A stretch of 52,972 bases of DNA from Bacillota bacterium (GTDB taxonomy: Bacteria; Bacillota; Dethiobacteria; DTU022; PWGO01). The notes under the pieces are model-generated. The model made no database searches, was not told the DNA's origin, and saw nothing but the letters and a program-made list of their open reading frames with translations. Location of the stretch: NCBI GenBank assembly GCA_012518215.1, contig JAAYSV010000015.1, positions 1 to 52,972 on the forward strand, given 5' to 3'. The position numbers and the translations under genes are program-made. Positions 41,649 through 51,000 of this stretch are shown piece by piece. Position 1 is the stretch's first letter; each line of letters starts with the position of its first letter.

Positions 41649-44369
41649 ATGAAAAAAACCACGATCCTGGCTATCATTCTGGTATTGGTGGCTATCTTCA
41701 CCATCGGTATCAATTTCTATGTTGACCTGCTCTGGTACAACGAACTGGAGATGGAGGGAGTATTCTGGACCCGGTTTCTCTCGGTATGGGGACTGAGGGT
41801 TGCTTCATGGTTGTTCTTCCTGTTTTTTTTGTGGATCAACCTGTTGTTTACCCGGCGTCAGGTGGCCAGGGTTCCCGATCTGAACCTTGAAGCCAGGGAA
41901 TTTCTCTTTCAGCGAGGCTACCTGAAGTATCTTGCCCCGGGGCGGTTGTCATACTACTATTTTATGGCCGCGGCGGTTCTCTCCCTGATATTTGCTTCAT
42001 ATACCGGTCATTACTGGATGGAGATGCAATACTTTTTCAACCCGGTTGCTTTCGGGATGACGGATCCGCTTCTTGGCCAGGATCTCTCCTTTTATGTTTT
42101 CAAGCTGCCTTTTCTACGCTTCCTGTATGGTTTTTTGATGTTGACACTGGTCATAACCCTGCTTGCCCTCATTTTGATCTATTTTGTAACACAACCCCCG
42201 ACCATGGCGGGAAAGCGTTGGTTTTTATTTTCCTTTCCGGGGCTGGGGCATATCTCCCTCATCGCCGCCCTGATTGTCTTGCTCAAGGCTGTTGATTATC
42301 GCCTGAAGATGTCGGAACTGCTCCTGGATCCGGGAGGTTACATGTTCGGCGCCGGCTATACTGAAGCCCATATCAAACTGAATATGCTCTGGATCCTCAT
42401 GTTCCTGGCTTTTATCGTCTCCCTGATCTTTTTCATCAATGCATCGGTCAAGCGGCCGCGCCTGTTGCCGGGGGGAGTTCTTCTCCTGGTGATAGTTTCC
42501 CTTGTAGGTGGTTCTGTTCTACCCGCAATTGTGCAGCACTTTGTAGTGCAACCTTCGGAATTCACCTACGAGAAACCGTATCTGGCCCACCACATCGATT
42601 TTACCCGCTTTGCTTACGGTGTAGATAAATTCAGGACGAACCAGTATCCGGCCCGCGGGACGATCAACTGGAAGGACATCGAGGAGAACCCCGGTACTTT
42701 CAACAACATCAGGCTGTGGGACTACCGCCCCATCAAAAACACCCTGAATGAACTTCAGGCCATCCGGCCCTATTACCTTTTTCATGATGTCGATATTGAC
42801 CGCTACATGATCGACGGTCAATACCGTCAGGTCATGGTGTCGGCGCGGGAAATGGACAACGACCGCCTGGATGAACGGGCCCAGACCTGGGTTAACAGGA
42901 GATTGCAGTACACGCATGGTTACGGGGTGACCATGTCCCCGGTGAATGAAGTTTCACGGGAAGGACTCCCTCGTTATTTTGTCCAGGATATACCGCCGGT
43001 GGTCACGGGTGGTATCGAACTGCAGCGTCCCGGTATCTATTACGGGGAGTTGACCGGGGATTATATTGTTACCAATAGCAAGATGCCCGAATTCGATTAT
43101 CCCATGGGTGATGAAAATGTGCAGACTGTATATGAAGGTGATGGTGGTGTGCCCCTCGGTGGTCTGGGGAGAAGATCGATTCTGGCAATCCGCTTCGGGG
43201 ACTACCGTATTCTCTTTTCCGGGGAACTGCATGCGGACAGTCGTATAAAATACTATCGATCCATCAAGGAACGTGTGAACAAGGTTGCTCCTTTCCTGCG
43301 CTATGATTCCGACCCTTACATCGTGGTAAACGATGGCCGGCTTTTCTGGATCCAGGATGCCTACACGGTCAGTGACCGTTTCCCCTATTCCCAGCCGCAG
43401 GGAGATTTCAACTATATCCGGAACTCCGTCAAAGCGGTCATCGATGCTTACAACGGCACCGTGGACATGTATGTCATCGACGAGGATGATCCCCTGGTGC
43501 AGAGTTACAGCCGGATTTTCCCCGGATTGTTCCGTCCCCTCGAGGAGATGCCTGCGGGTCTTCGCGATCATCTGCGCTACCCCGAAGATCTTTTTATAAC
43601 GCAGGCAAATGTGTACAACATCTATCACACCGTGGACCCGAATGTATTTTACAATCGGGAAGACCTCTGGTCGTTCCCCGAGGAACGTTATGAAGGGCAG
43701 AACCGGATCGTGGAACCCTATTATGTCATTCTGCAACTTCCCGGCAGGGAAGAACCGGAATTCGTCCTGATCCAGCCTTTCACACCTTTGAAACGCAACA
43801 ACATGATTGCCTGGCTGGCAGCGGGATGTGACGGGGAAAATTACGGCCGGGTGGATGCCTATCTTTTTCCCAAGGACAAACTGGCCTACGGCCCATTGCA
43901 GATAGAAAATCGCATCGACCAGAACACCGAGATTTCGGAACAGCTGGCCCTCTGGGACCAGAAAGGTTCAAGGGTTATCCGTGGCAACCTTGTCGTTCTT
44001 CCGGTAAATGATTCCCTGATCTATGTTGAACCCATCTATCTCGAGGCGGAGGCCGGCGGGCTGCCCGAACTTGCACGTGTAATCGTTGCCTTTGATGAAT
44101 TTGTTGTTATGGCACGGACTCTCGAGGAAGGACTGCAGCGGGTACTCGGGGAAAAACAGGTTCTCCCGGTTCCGGCTGATCCCGATTCTGAACTTCCATC
44201 CGAGGAACCTGCACCGCCTGATATATACGACCTGATCGGGGAAGCGAACGCTATTTTTGAAGAGGCGCAGGAGAACCTGAAAGAAGGGAACTGGGCCCGC
44301 TACGGGGAACTGGTCGATGAACTGGGAAGGATATTGCAAGAGCTGACCATGGAAATTTCTGCACTGTAG
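41649..44369 (+). CDS. UPF0182 family large membrane protein
   Basis: A 906-residue UPF0182/COG1615 protein of unknown function. The first about 290 residues contain seven likely transmembrane helices. The rest is a large extracytoplasmic region with the family segments VQPSEFTYEKPYLAHHIDFTR, NNIRLWDYRPI and ELTGDYIVTNSK. The C-terminal about 90 residues form an acidic Pro/Glu linker followed by a helical segment (NAIFEEAQENLKEG), as in other members. ATG 41649 is preceded by GGGGGA; the frame extends to 41595 without a ribosome site. It is behind its own promoter and a putative operator, so it may be specifically regulated. Confidence 0.9.
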   Translation: MKKTTILAIILVLVAIFTIGINFYVDLLWYNELEMEGVFWTRFLSVWGLRVASWLFFLFFLWINLLFTRRQVARVPDLNLEAREFLFQRGYLKYLAPGRLSYYYFMAAAVLSLIFASYTGHYWMEMQYFFNPVAFGMTDPLLGQDLSFYVFKLPFLRFLYGFLMLTLVITLLALILIYFVTQPPTMAGKRWFLFSFPGLGHISLIAALIVLLKAVDYRLKMSELLLDPGGYMFGAGYTEAHIKLNMLWILMFLAFIVSLIFFINASVKRPRLLPGGVLLLVIVSLVGGSVLPAIVQHFVVQPSEFTYEKPYLAHHIDFTRFAYGVDKFRTNQYPARGTINWKDIEENPGTFNNIRLWDYRPIKNTLNELQAIRPYYLFHDVDIDRYMIDGQYRQVMVSAREMDNDRLDERAQTWVNRRLQYTHGYGVTMSPVNEVSREGLPRYFVQDIPPVVTGGIELQRPGIYYGELTGDYIVTNSKMPEFDYPMGDENVQTVYEGDGGVPLGGLGRRSILAIRFGDYRILFSGELHADSRIKYYRSIKERVNKVAPFLRYDSDPYIVVNDGRLFWIQDAYTVSDRFPYSQPQGDFNYIRNSVKAVIDAYNGTVDMYVIDEDDPLVQSYSRIFPGLFRPLEEMPAGLRDHLRYPEDLFITQANVYNIYHTVDPNVFYNREDLWSFPEERYEGQNRIVEPYYVILQLPGREEPEFVLIQPFTPLKRNNMIAWLAAGCDGENYGRVDAYLFPKDKLAYGPLQIENRIDQNTEISEQLALWDQKGSRVIRGNLVVLPVNDSLIYVEPIYLEAEAGGLPELARVIVAFDEFVVMARTLEEGLQRVLGEKQVLPVPADPDSELPSEEPAPPDIYDLIGEANAIFEEAQENLKEGNWARYGELVDELGRILQELTMEISAL

Positions 44370-44397
44370 TGACGGAAATGTGAATCATCTCTTGATT

Positions 44398-44411
44398 TGA
44401 ATATATATTCA
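44398..44411. promoter_or_regulatory. 14-bp palindrome upstream of rnhA (putative TetR operator 1)
   Basis: TGAATATATATTCA is a perfect palindrome (TGAATA-TA-TATTCA) located 6 bases before the rnhA open frame. Its half-sites match the palindrome in front of the TetR gene 0.5 kb downstream. It overlaps a possible -10 (TATATT, 44404-44409). Confidence 0.6.
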
Positions 44412-44417
44412 TGAAGG

Positions 44418-44906
44418 ATGGATCGTCTTATGGAAAGGGTTGTAATCTATACCGATGGGGCTTGCTCCGGAAACCCGGGTCCCGGGGGGTGGGCCGCCCT
44501 GATCATGAAAGAAGGGGAGAAAACCAGGGAAATCAGTGGTGGGGTACCCCGCACCACCAATCAGCGTATGGAGATGTTGGCTCCCATCATGGCATTGAAG
44601 GAACTGGATCTTCCGGCAACCGTCATGGTGTATTCCGACAGTGCATATCTTGTCAACGCTTTCAATCAGGGTTGGCTGGAACGTTGGCTGAAAAACGGTT
44701 GGTGCACGAGTAGCGGTCATGCGGTCAAAAACCGCGATCTGTGGGAAGAATTGGATCGGTTGACCGGGTTTCATCACCAGGTGGCCTGGAGAAAGGTCAA
44801 GGGGCACGGCACCGACAGTTACAATATCAGATGCGACCGGCTGGCTCGCCAGGCAATTCCGGCCCAAAAAGATGGCTGTTCTGAAGGGGATGGCCGTTTA
44901 TTTTGA
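44418..44906 (+). CDS. rnhA: ribonuclease HI
   Basis: Endonuclease that degrades RNA in RNA-DNA hybrids, 162 residues or 158 from ATG 44430. All four metal-binding acids are seen: Asp in YTDGACSGNPGPGGW, Glu in NQRMEMLA, Asp in VYSDSAYLV and Asp in RCDRLARQA. WLKNGW and KGHGTDSYN are also family blocks. It lies between the UPF0182 gene and a TetR regulator, with matching palindromes before both itself and tetR, an unusual setting for a housekeeping nuclease. Confidence 0.95.
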   Translation: MDRLMERVVIYTDGACSGNPGPGGWAALIMKEGEKTREISGGVPRTTNQRMEMLAPIMALKELDLPATVMVYSDSAYLVNAFNQGWLERWLKNGWCTSSGHAVKNRDLWEELDRLTGFHHQVAWRKVKGHGTDSYNIRCDRLARQAIPAQKDGCSEGDGRLF

Positions 44907-44924
44907 GTCATTTATACGTATGGC

Positions 44925-44940
44925 ATGAATAAATATTCAT
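44925..44940. promoter_or_regulatory. palindrome upstream of the TetR gene (putative autoregulatory operator 2)
   Basis: ATGAATA-AA-TATTCAT has 7-bp perfect arms and lies 22 bases before the TetR start. TTGAGT (44903-44908) with TGAATA (44926-44931) at 17 bases could be the promoter it overlaps. Same half-sites as the palindrome at 44398. Confidence 0.65.
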
Positions 44941-44962
44941 AACTTTAAAAAGAGGCGATGGT

Positions 44963-45538
44963 ATGGATTCCAGAAATGAGAAGAAAGATCTGATTCGTCG
45001 GGCAGCGGTGAAGGTGATAGCCGGGGGAGGGTACCCGCAAGCCACTGCTGAAAAGATTGCTGCGGAAGCCGGTATAGCTGTAGGTACAATCTATAACTAT
45101 TTCCGTAACAAGGAAGAAATCATTACCAGTATTTTCAGGGGAGAGTATCAAAAAAGGAATGACTTCTACGGGATAATTGAACAGATGGAGCTTGAACCGT
45201 TGGAGAAGATAAGAGCGGCGATAGAGATGCATTTTACGGGATTGAACCATCATTCTGATCTGTACAGAGTGGTCGCCCTGGAAAAGAACTATTATCTGAG
45301 GTCCATTTCGGGAGACGATGCCCCTGACGATGGGTTGCGCGATTTCATACTGGACGTCCTGAGGAAGGGTATCAACGACAAGAGGATAAGGGAGTGCGAT
45401 GTCGATATCGTGGCTTCCATGATCTGTGGGGCCATGGAGGTTGTCATTGCCGATTATCTGCAGAACAAGATCGTCAACATCGAAGGTGCTGTAGGGGAGA
45501 TCATGGAGACTTTACGCACCGGCATAGCATTTTCTTGA
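44963..45538 (+). CDS. TetR/AcrR family transcriptional regulator
   Basis: A 191-residue repressor-type regulator. The N-terminal helix-turn-helix is AAVKVIAGGGYPQATAEKIAAEAGIAVGTIYNYFRNKEEI (about residues 14-52). The C-terminal ligand-binding region contains ALEKNYYLRSISG and DIVASMICGAMEVVIADYL, reminiscent of FadR-type regulators of fatty-acid degradation genes, though that subfamily is only a guess. Matching palindromes before its own gene and before rnhA suggest self-regulation and control of the upstream unit. Confidence 0.88.
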   Translation: MDSRNEKKDLIRRAAVKVIAGGGYPQATAEKIAAEAGIAVGTIYNYFRNKEEIITSIFRGEYQKRNDFYGIIEQMELEPLEKIRAAIEMHFTGLNHHSDLYRVVALEKNYYLRSISGDDAPDDGLRDFILDVLRKGINDKRIRECDVDIVASMICGAMEVVIADYLQNKIVNIEGAVGEIMETLRTGIAFS

Positions 45539-45846
45539 AGTGCCTCGATATTGCCCGGGAAATAATAAATCATATTTTGGGAAAAAGATAAAAATAATGT
45601 CATCTTGGACTCTGCATAGAGGTTGGCGAGGGCAATTTTTATCGGTACATATTGTAGTTCAGGTCAATGAATATTGCCTCATATTATATCCCATGCGAAT
45701 ATGGATTTTGTATTGGATGAAAGACCTTTCCATGCACGGGTGTGCAAGAATTGATGTGTAGCATGATGGACTGATGTGCACCTCTTTCTGTCAGCTGAAA
45801 AAGTGCAAGGTGTTCCAGGAGTGTAAAGAGGAATATGATTTTGATT
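45539..45846. other. intergenic region between tetR and the Moco operon 3' end
   Basis: About 310 bases, AT-rich, between convergent genes. A cysteine-rich open frame (start 45774) runs antisense into the MOSC-mog gene; it has no ribosome site and I do not call it. No strong hairpin terminator is seen on either strand. Confidence 0.4.
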
Positions 45847-46761
45847 TCAACGGGCACATTCCCCGCCGCGTCCGGTCAATGTTTCCAGAGCATGGCCGAG
45901 AGCGGGAAAGATTGCCTCCAGCGATTCATGAACTGCTTTGGGGCTGCCGGGGAGATTGAGGATGAGGGTCTGCCCACGGATGCCGGCGACACCCCGGGTC
46001 AACATGGCATGTGGTGTGATGCGGGCACTCTCGCGGCGTATCGTTTCTGCCATTCCGGGGACCTGGCGGTCGATGACGGCAAGGGTCGCCTCGGGGGTAT
46101 TGTCACGCGGGGAAAGGCCCGTTCCCCCGCTGGTAAAGATGGCATCGACACCCCTGTCTGTCATCTGTATCAAGGCCGATACAATCTGGCCATGATCATC
46201 GGGAACCACGACATGCTGTATCACCTCGCCCCAGGGAAGCAGAAGTTCCGCGATGATAGGGCCGCTTTTATCCTCCCTTTCTTTGGCGAAACCCTTGTCG
46301 CTGGAAACAACCACACCAAACCTGTAGGCAGGAACCTGGCGGATGATGTCTTCTGTTTTGATCTCCCCTCCCCTGAGGACCTCGGCAAAGATAGCTTCGT
46401 GGGGCATGATGCAATCATCGGCCTGTTCATGGATGGCGCATCGGCCATGGCATTCCTTGCCGATCCGGGTTACCTTCAGAATTGCTCTCCCCCCGACCTG
46501 CAGTCTTGTTCCTGCCGGCAAGGTTGAAAGATCGATCTCCACCGTGGTCAGATTCTCGGCGAAATCCCCGGGATGCACATCCAGCCCCCTGTTCTGCATT
46601 TTACGTATACTTTCCATTCCCAGGAGGCTGATCTGTCGATGGGCAGAACCGGCATGGCAGTCGTCTTTCAATCCCCGGCCTCTGACCAGTGTACCCTGCC
46701 CCACATTCACCTTGCGTTCACCTTTATTCTTGCCGATACATACGGCCATGATCTTGCCCAT
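45847..46761 (-). CDS. MOSC domain - MogA/MoaB molybdopterin adenylyltransferase fusion
   Basis: A 304-residue two-domain protein. Residues 1-145 form a MOSC domain (sulfur-carrier fold) with the Cys-rich segment GKECHGRCAIHEQADDC. Residues about 148-304 form a MogA/MoaB-type domain with TSGGTGLSPRDNTPEA and DRQVPGMAETIR, which adenylates molybdopterin before metal insertion by MoeA. The fusion links metal-cofactor adenylation to a sulfur- or cofactor-binding module. Its ATG abuts the moaC stop (TAGATG), so translation is coupled. It is the last gene of the operon. Confidence 0.9.
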   Translation of the reverse strand: MGKIMAVCIGKNKGERKVNVGQGTLVRGRGLKDDCHAGSAHRQISLLGMESIRKMQNRGLDVHPGDFAENLTTVEIDLSTLPAGTRLQVGGRAILKVTRIGKECHGRCAIHEQADDCIMPHEAIFAEVLRGGEIKTEDIIRQVPAYRFGVVVSSDKGFAKEREDKSGPIIAELLLPWGEVIQHVVVPDDHGQIVSALIQMTDRGVDAIFTSGGTGLSPRDNTPEATLAVIDRQVPGMAETIRRESARITPHAMLTRGVAGIRGQTLILNLPGSPKAVHESLEAIFPALGHALETLTGRGGECAR

Positions 46762-47772
46762 CTATTTTTTCCTCCGGTAGAGACCGGAGCGCCCTCCCCT
46801 CTTCTCCTCGAGCCTGATATTCTGGATGTTCATTTCCTTGTCGATGGCCTTGCACATATCATATATCGTGAGGGCGGCCACGCTGACACCGGTAAGGGCT
46901 TCCATCTCCACCCCTGTCTGGCCACTGAGTTTGACCCGTACCCCGATTTCGATCCTGTTCTGTTTTTCCGGAAAATCAAAGTCCACATCAACTCCCGAAA
47001 CGGCGAGTTGGTGGGCCATGGGGATGAGGCGCCCCGTTTCTTTTACGGCCATGACCGCCGCAACCTGTGCCACACCCAGTACATCGCCCTTTTCCACCGT
47101 TCCGGCTTTTACCCTTTCCAGTGTTGCCGGGGCCATGGTGATCTCTCCCTTGGCGTATGCTTCGCGCAGGGTGCTGGCCTTGCCGCTCACATCGACCATG
47201 CGCGGCCGGCCGCTGAGGTCAAAATGTGTAAGACCGGATTTTTCCGCATCAACTGTTTCTACCCCGTCGCTCCTGACAAAGAAGCGGTTGAAAATAAAAG
47301 CGGACAGCTCCGCCGGACTGTTGAGATCAAAAACGGGGACATCGGTTTCCAATTCTTCATGATCGGTGGCGATGGCAATCACGTTGTCCGCCCCGGAAGG
47401 ATCCATTCCCAGTGCCTTGCGGACAACCTCGATCTTGGGGTTGTCGCTTCGTTTATTGCCCTCGATCAGTAAAAGGTCAATATTCTTCAGCATTGAAGAA
47501 GCATATTCCATGGCTCGATTTCGGTCAGCGGCGTTTCCCATCAGGACAAAATTGTCAGGTGTTATTATGCCTGAAATCCTGGCCCCGGCGTCCAGAAAAC
47601 GCCAGGTATCCTTTCCGGGGATATCGAAATCACATCGATTGCTATTTCCTTTCAGGGCGGCAACGCGCAGCCCTTTTGCAATAAGTTCGGGCAGAAGTGT
47701 CTCTATGAGGGTGGTCTTGCCCATGCCCGACCTTGCTGCAATTATGTTCAGCTTTGTTACATTGTCAATCAT
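46762..47772 (-). CDS. MobB-MoaC fusion (guanine-nucleotide adapter + cyclic pyranopterin synthase)
   Basis: A 336-residue fusion. The N-terminal MobB-like P-loop domain (about 1-170) carries AARSGMGKTTL as Walker A and DLLLIEGNKRSDNPKIEVVR. The C-terminal MoaC domain (about 180-336) carries PMAHQLAVSGVDVDF (conserved active-site His) and GVEMEALTGVSVAALTIYDMCKAIDKEM, and ends in the GGRSGLYRR block. MoaC makes cyclic pyranopterin monophosphate with MoaA. ATG 47772 has AGGAGG 7 bases upstream; GTG 47787 is also in frame. MobB and MoaC are normally separate, so this is an uncommon fusion. Confidence 0.9.
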   Translation of the reverse strand: MIDNVTKLNIIAARSGMGKTTLIETLLPELIAKGLRVAALKGNSNRCDFDIPGKDTWRFLDAGARISGIITPDNFVLMGNAADRNRAMEYASSMLKNIDLLLIEGNKRSDNPKIEVVRKALGMDPSGADNVIAIATDHEELETDVPVFDLNSPAELSAFIFNRFFVRSDGVETVDAEKSGLTHFDLSGRPRMVDVSGKASTLREAYAKGEITMAPATLERVKAGTVEKGDVLGVAQVAAVMAVKETGRLIPMAHQLAVSGVDVDFDFPEKQNRIEIGVRVKLSGQTGVEMEALTGVSVAALTIYDMCKAIDKEMNIQNIRLEEKRGGRSGLYRRKK

Positions 47773-47826
47773 CAGGATCCTCCTCACCTGAATGAAATAA
47801 AAATAGGTTCCTGCAAGTGTCCGCCA

Positions 47827-48831
47827 TTATCCGCCCGTTTGTGACATCGTGCGCATCGTCGCCGTATCCGGGGGGGCTGGAAGTTCGGCATTTTCATTAC
47901 CCATCAGGTGTTCTTTATGCTTCTGCAGCACCACTTTTTTCAACAGGGCCTCCAATTTCCGTGGGTGGTCAAGAATGGGCCGTACCTGTTCTTCCTCTTG
48001 CCAGTAAAGGCATGATTTCAATCGGCCATCGGCAGTAAGCCGCAGACGGTTGCATGACGAGCAGAAATGCTTGCTTATGGAATGAATAAGTCCAATGGAT
48101 CCCCTGCGGCCGGGAAGGGAAAAATATTCGGCCGGCCCTGCACTCAGCGGATGATCCAGCGGCTGCAGTTCGTACCCGGCCAGCAGCGCCGTCTCCTTGA
48201 TGATACTCAGGGGCAGATAATGTCCGTCAAAACCGATGCTCCGTTCGCCGATGGGCATGTATTCGATGAAGCGCACAGCGATGTTTCTGTCGTGGGCCAG
48301 TGCAAAAAAATCAAGGATCTCGTGGTCATTGTAACCTTTCAGAAGAACCGTATTGATTTTTACCGGTTCCAGCCCGTGATGGATGGCGGCCTCCACTCCC
48401 TCCAGTGCCTGTTCGATATTCCCCCCGCGCGTTATCTTGCGGTAAAGACCGGGATCGAGAGAATCAAGGCTGACATTGACCCTGTTCAACCCCGCTTCTT
48501 TCAGTTCTCGAGCAAACTGCGGCAGGAAGATCCCGTTGGTGGTCAGAGCCAGATCCTCGACACCGGTGATGCTGTTGATCCCTTCGATCAGATGAGGCAG
48601 GTTTATGCGTACAAGCGGTTCCCCGCCGGTTATCCTTATCTTGCTTATTCCCAGTCCGGCAGCAACCCTGACCACCTTGAGTATCTCCTCGTATGAAAGA
48701 ATATCCCGGTGGGAAAGAGGTTCTACTCCATCCGGCCCCATGCAATAGACACAACGCAGGTTGCAGCGGTCGGTTACCGAGATACGCAGATAGTCATGTT
48801 TGCGCCCGTAACGATCGACAAGTGTTCCCAT
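47827..48831 (-). CDS. moaA: GTP 3',8-cyclase MoaA
   Basis: Radical SAM enzyme of the first molybdopterin step, about 334 residues. N-terminal cluster CNLRCVYCM (CxxxCxxC), GGEPLVR, and the C-terminal second cluster with CSSCNRLRLTADGRLKSCL. The C-terminus ends in Gly-Gly, as required for MoaA activity. ATG 48831 gives the standard N-terminus (VDRYGRKHDYLRISVTDRC) and has GAGGGG just upstream; the frame extends to ATG 48858, overlapping the preceding gene. Works with the MoaC part of the next gene. Confidence 0.95.
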   Translation of the reverse strand: MGTLVDRYGRKHDYLRISVTDRCNLRCVYCMGPDGVEPLSHRDILSYEEILKVVRVAAGLGISKIRITGGEPLVRINLPHLIEGINSITGVEDLALTTNGIFLPQFARELKEAGLNRVNVSLDSLDPGLYRKITRGGNIEQALEGVEAAIHHGLEPVKINTVLLKGYNDHEILDFFALAHDRNIAVRFIEYMPIGERSIGFDGHYLPLSIIKETALLAGYELQPLDHPLSAGPAEYFSLPGRRGSIGLIHSISKHFCSSCNRLRLTADGRLKSCLYWQEEEQVRPILDHPRKLEALLKKVVLQKHKEHLMGNENAELPAPPDTATMRTMSQTGG

Positions 48832-48838
48832 CGACCCC

Positions 48839-50794
48839 TCACCGTCCTTTCTTTCCATCTTCCGGGGATTCCGCCGTATCCCTGTCGGCCCGTTCCATGC
48901 ACCGCAACATGCCCGTTTCGCGCATGCTGTATCCCCCCATGGCCGTAACCCTGTCCTTGAAGGCAGGGTCCGTGATTATCGTTTTGATCGTCTGCCCGGC
49001 ATCGGATTCATAAAAATCGGCCGTCATCAGCAGGTCGTAACGTTCCTCCCGGACGGGGACAAAATCCAGCCCGAAGGCCCTGGCTGCCGGAAGGATTCCC
49101 AGCCCGACGGCGGCAGTTTCGGAGGCAACGGCAGCCGCCACGTTGAGGTGGGTATGTTCCTCACGTTCATAACCGCTGATCTCCTGTGGCCCGATCCCGG
49201 CTTTCTCGAGCAGGTAATCGAAGAGCAGTCTGGTTCCGGCTCCCTTCTGCCGGTTGACAAAGCTTGTCCCGTTTGAGGCGATATCCGTCACGTCACTGAT
49301 TTTGCCGGGGTTGCCCCGGGGAACGATCCATCCCTGCATTCTGTGCGCCAGGGTCAGGAGCAGGACATCCCTTCCGGGGAGAAGTTTCTCGATGTAGGGG
49401 ATGTTGTAATCACCGCTGGCGGGATCGAAAAGATGGACGCCCGCCAGGTGGGCCTGTCCCCTGTCAATGGCCAGAATGCCGCCCATGCTTCCCAGATGTG
49501 CCGAAGAGAGAGTGAAGTCGGTTTCCTTCTCCCTCAGGGCCGTGATCAGCAGGTCAAGGACCAGGTCATGGCTTCCCCCCGCCAGCAGGTTGCGATCCAG
49601 TTCCCCGGCGGGACGGTAGAGTTCGATCTTGACCCGTTCATTCTGTTCGTACCCCATCTTCTCCGGGGGGACGACGAGCAGGCCGTCCGCTCTGACCAGG
49701 GACATCGTTACCCCTGCCCCCCGGGTGAGGGGATTGGCCACAAATTCCCCGTTCACCTTGCCCACGGCCATCCGTACATACTCCTCCGTGCCCATCCTGG
49801 ACACCAGACGCCGCCCCAGAGTGACCTCCAGGGTCTCCCTTGTCGGTTCGCGCATGGAATAGTAGTGATGGAGCAGCGGGCGGACAAACCATTCCAGGCT
49901 GAAATAGGCCGAGACCGGATATCCGGGCAACCCCACCGCAGGTTTACCATCAACGCTGCCCAGGACAGTGGGCTTCCCGGGCCTGGTGGAGACCCCATGA
50001 ACATACACCTCGCCCAGTTCCGCCAGTGCCGCGTAGGTGAAATCTTTGCTGCCGGCCGAAGAACCGGCAATGATGATTATCATGTCAGCCCCGTCCGCGG
50101 CCCGGACAACTGCCGCCTTGATCTGTGCGAGCACGTCGGGAACGACCGGGTGTATTTCCGGCCGTGCCCCCCATTCCCGCAGGTAGGCGCTGACCACGCT
50201 GCTGTTGAAATCCGGAACATCCCCCCTGCCCCGATCCGCCCCGGGCGGAACGATCTCCGAACCGCTCGGTATGATCACCACCCTGGGCCTGGTCAGAACC
50301 TCGATCTCCGTTCTACCCCCCGCCAGGATGGCCCCTATATCCGGGGGGCGGAGACGATGAAAGGCAGGAACAACCAGCTCGCCGGCCACGATATCCTCGC
50401 CGACCGCCCGTACATATTGCCAGGGAGGAGCCGGGGCCATGATCTCGGCACTTTTATCGGGTTGCAACATGACATCCTCTATCTTGATCACGGCATCGCA
50501 GCCCGGGGGAAGGGGATCCCCGGTATCCACGAACTCGTAGGAGACACCTTCAACCAGGGCAAGAGGGGTCTGATCGGATGCACCGAAAGTGTTTTCGGCC
50601 CTTACGGCGATGCCATCCATGGCTGCTGCATGGTACCCGGGCATTGAAAGGCGTGCAAAAACCGCGGAGGCGGTGACGCGCCCCGAGGCATCGGCGACTG
50701 CAATTGTTTCTTTCTTTCTTGGCAAATTGACCCCGGACAGGAATTTTTTCAGTGCTTCCTGTTTCGGAATATTGTGAAGATACACCTTGCGCAT
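48839..50794 (-). CDS. MoeA - periplasmic-binding-protein-like fusion, molybdopterin biosynthesis
   Basis: A 651-residue protein. Residues 1 to about 410 are a MoeA-type molybdenum insertase (PGYHAAAMDGIAV, GDPLPPGCDAVIKIED, AGSSAGSKDF, RPGKPTVLG, GLPGYPVSAYFSLEWF). Residues about 430-640 form a PBP-like/LysR-substrate-like domain (DLVLDLLITALREKETDF, GSMGGILAIDRGQAHLAGVHLFDP), which in this family is thought to sense or bind the metal oxyanion or cofactor. ATG 50794 has GGGAGGGG 6 bases upstream. With the separate moeA it makes two MoeA-type proteins in one operon, perhaps one for Mo and one for W. Confidence 0.9.
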   Translation of the reverse strand: MRKVYLHNIPKQEALKKFLSGVNLPRKKETIAVADASGRVTASAVFARLSMPGYHAAAMDGIAVRAENTFGASDQTPLALVEGVSYEFVDTGDPLPPGCDAVIKIEDVMLQPDKSAEIMAPAPPWQYVRAVGEDIVAGELVVPAFHRLRPPDIGAILAGGRTEIEVLTRPRVVIIPSGSEIVPPGADRGRGDVPDFNSSVVSAYLREWGARPEIHPVVPDVLAQIKAAVVRAADGADMIIIIAGSSAGSKDFTYAALAELGEVYVHGVSTRPGKPTVLGSVDGKPAVGLPGYPVSAYFSLEWFVRPLLHHYYSMREPTRETLEVTLGRRLVSRMGTEEYVRMAVGKVNGEFVANPLTRGAGVTMSLVRADGLLVVPPEKMGYEQNERVKIELYRPAGELDRNLLAGGSHDLVLDLLITALREKETDFTLSSAHLGSMGGILAIDRGQAHLAGVHLFDPASGDYNIPYIEKLLPGRDVLLLTLAHRMQGWIVPRGNPGKISDVTDIASNGTSFVNRQKGAGTRLLFDYLLEKAGIGPQEISGYEREEHTHLNVAAAVASETAAVGLGILPAARAFGLDFVPVREERYDLLMTADFYESDAGQTIKTIITDPAFKDRVTAMGGYSMRETGMLRCMERADRDTAESPEDGKKGR

Positions 50795-50956
50795 CGAAAC
50801 CCCTCCCGGTTTCAAAATGGAGGCGCGGGCCCGACGTATTCCGGGCCGTTTACCCGAAGGCCTGTCCATGAATTGTTCAGCCGATGTCGGCCTTCAATCA
50901 TATTTGGCAGGGAAAATCGATCCCTCTGCCCTTTCTCTCCCGTGCGAACCTTCCTA

Positions 50957-50985
50957 TATATATATTGCCGGGATGACAGCCGCAA
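50957..50985 (-). promoter_or_regulatory. possible internal promoter of the Moco operon
   Basis: On the minus strand TTGCGG (50985-50980) and TATATA (50962-50957) at 17 bases lie in the 206-base gap between moeA and the moeA-PBP gene. Weak -35; the gap otherwise shows no gene. Confidence 0.35.
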
Positions 50986-51000
50986 CTTTGCCTTCCCCGC

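Noticed and set aside
45774-45959. Cysteine-rich small frame (Cys at 2, 6, 11, 17)
   Set aside because: No ribosome site, and most of it lies antisense to the MOSC-mog gene; kept only as a note because the first 24 codons are in free intergenic DNA.
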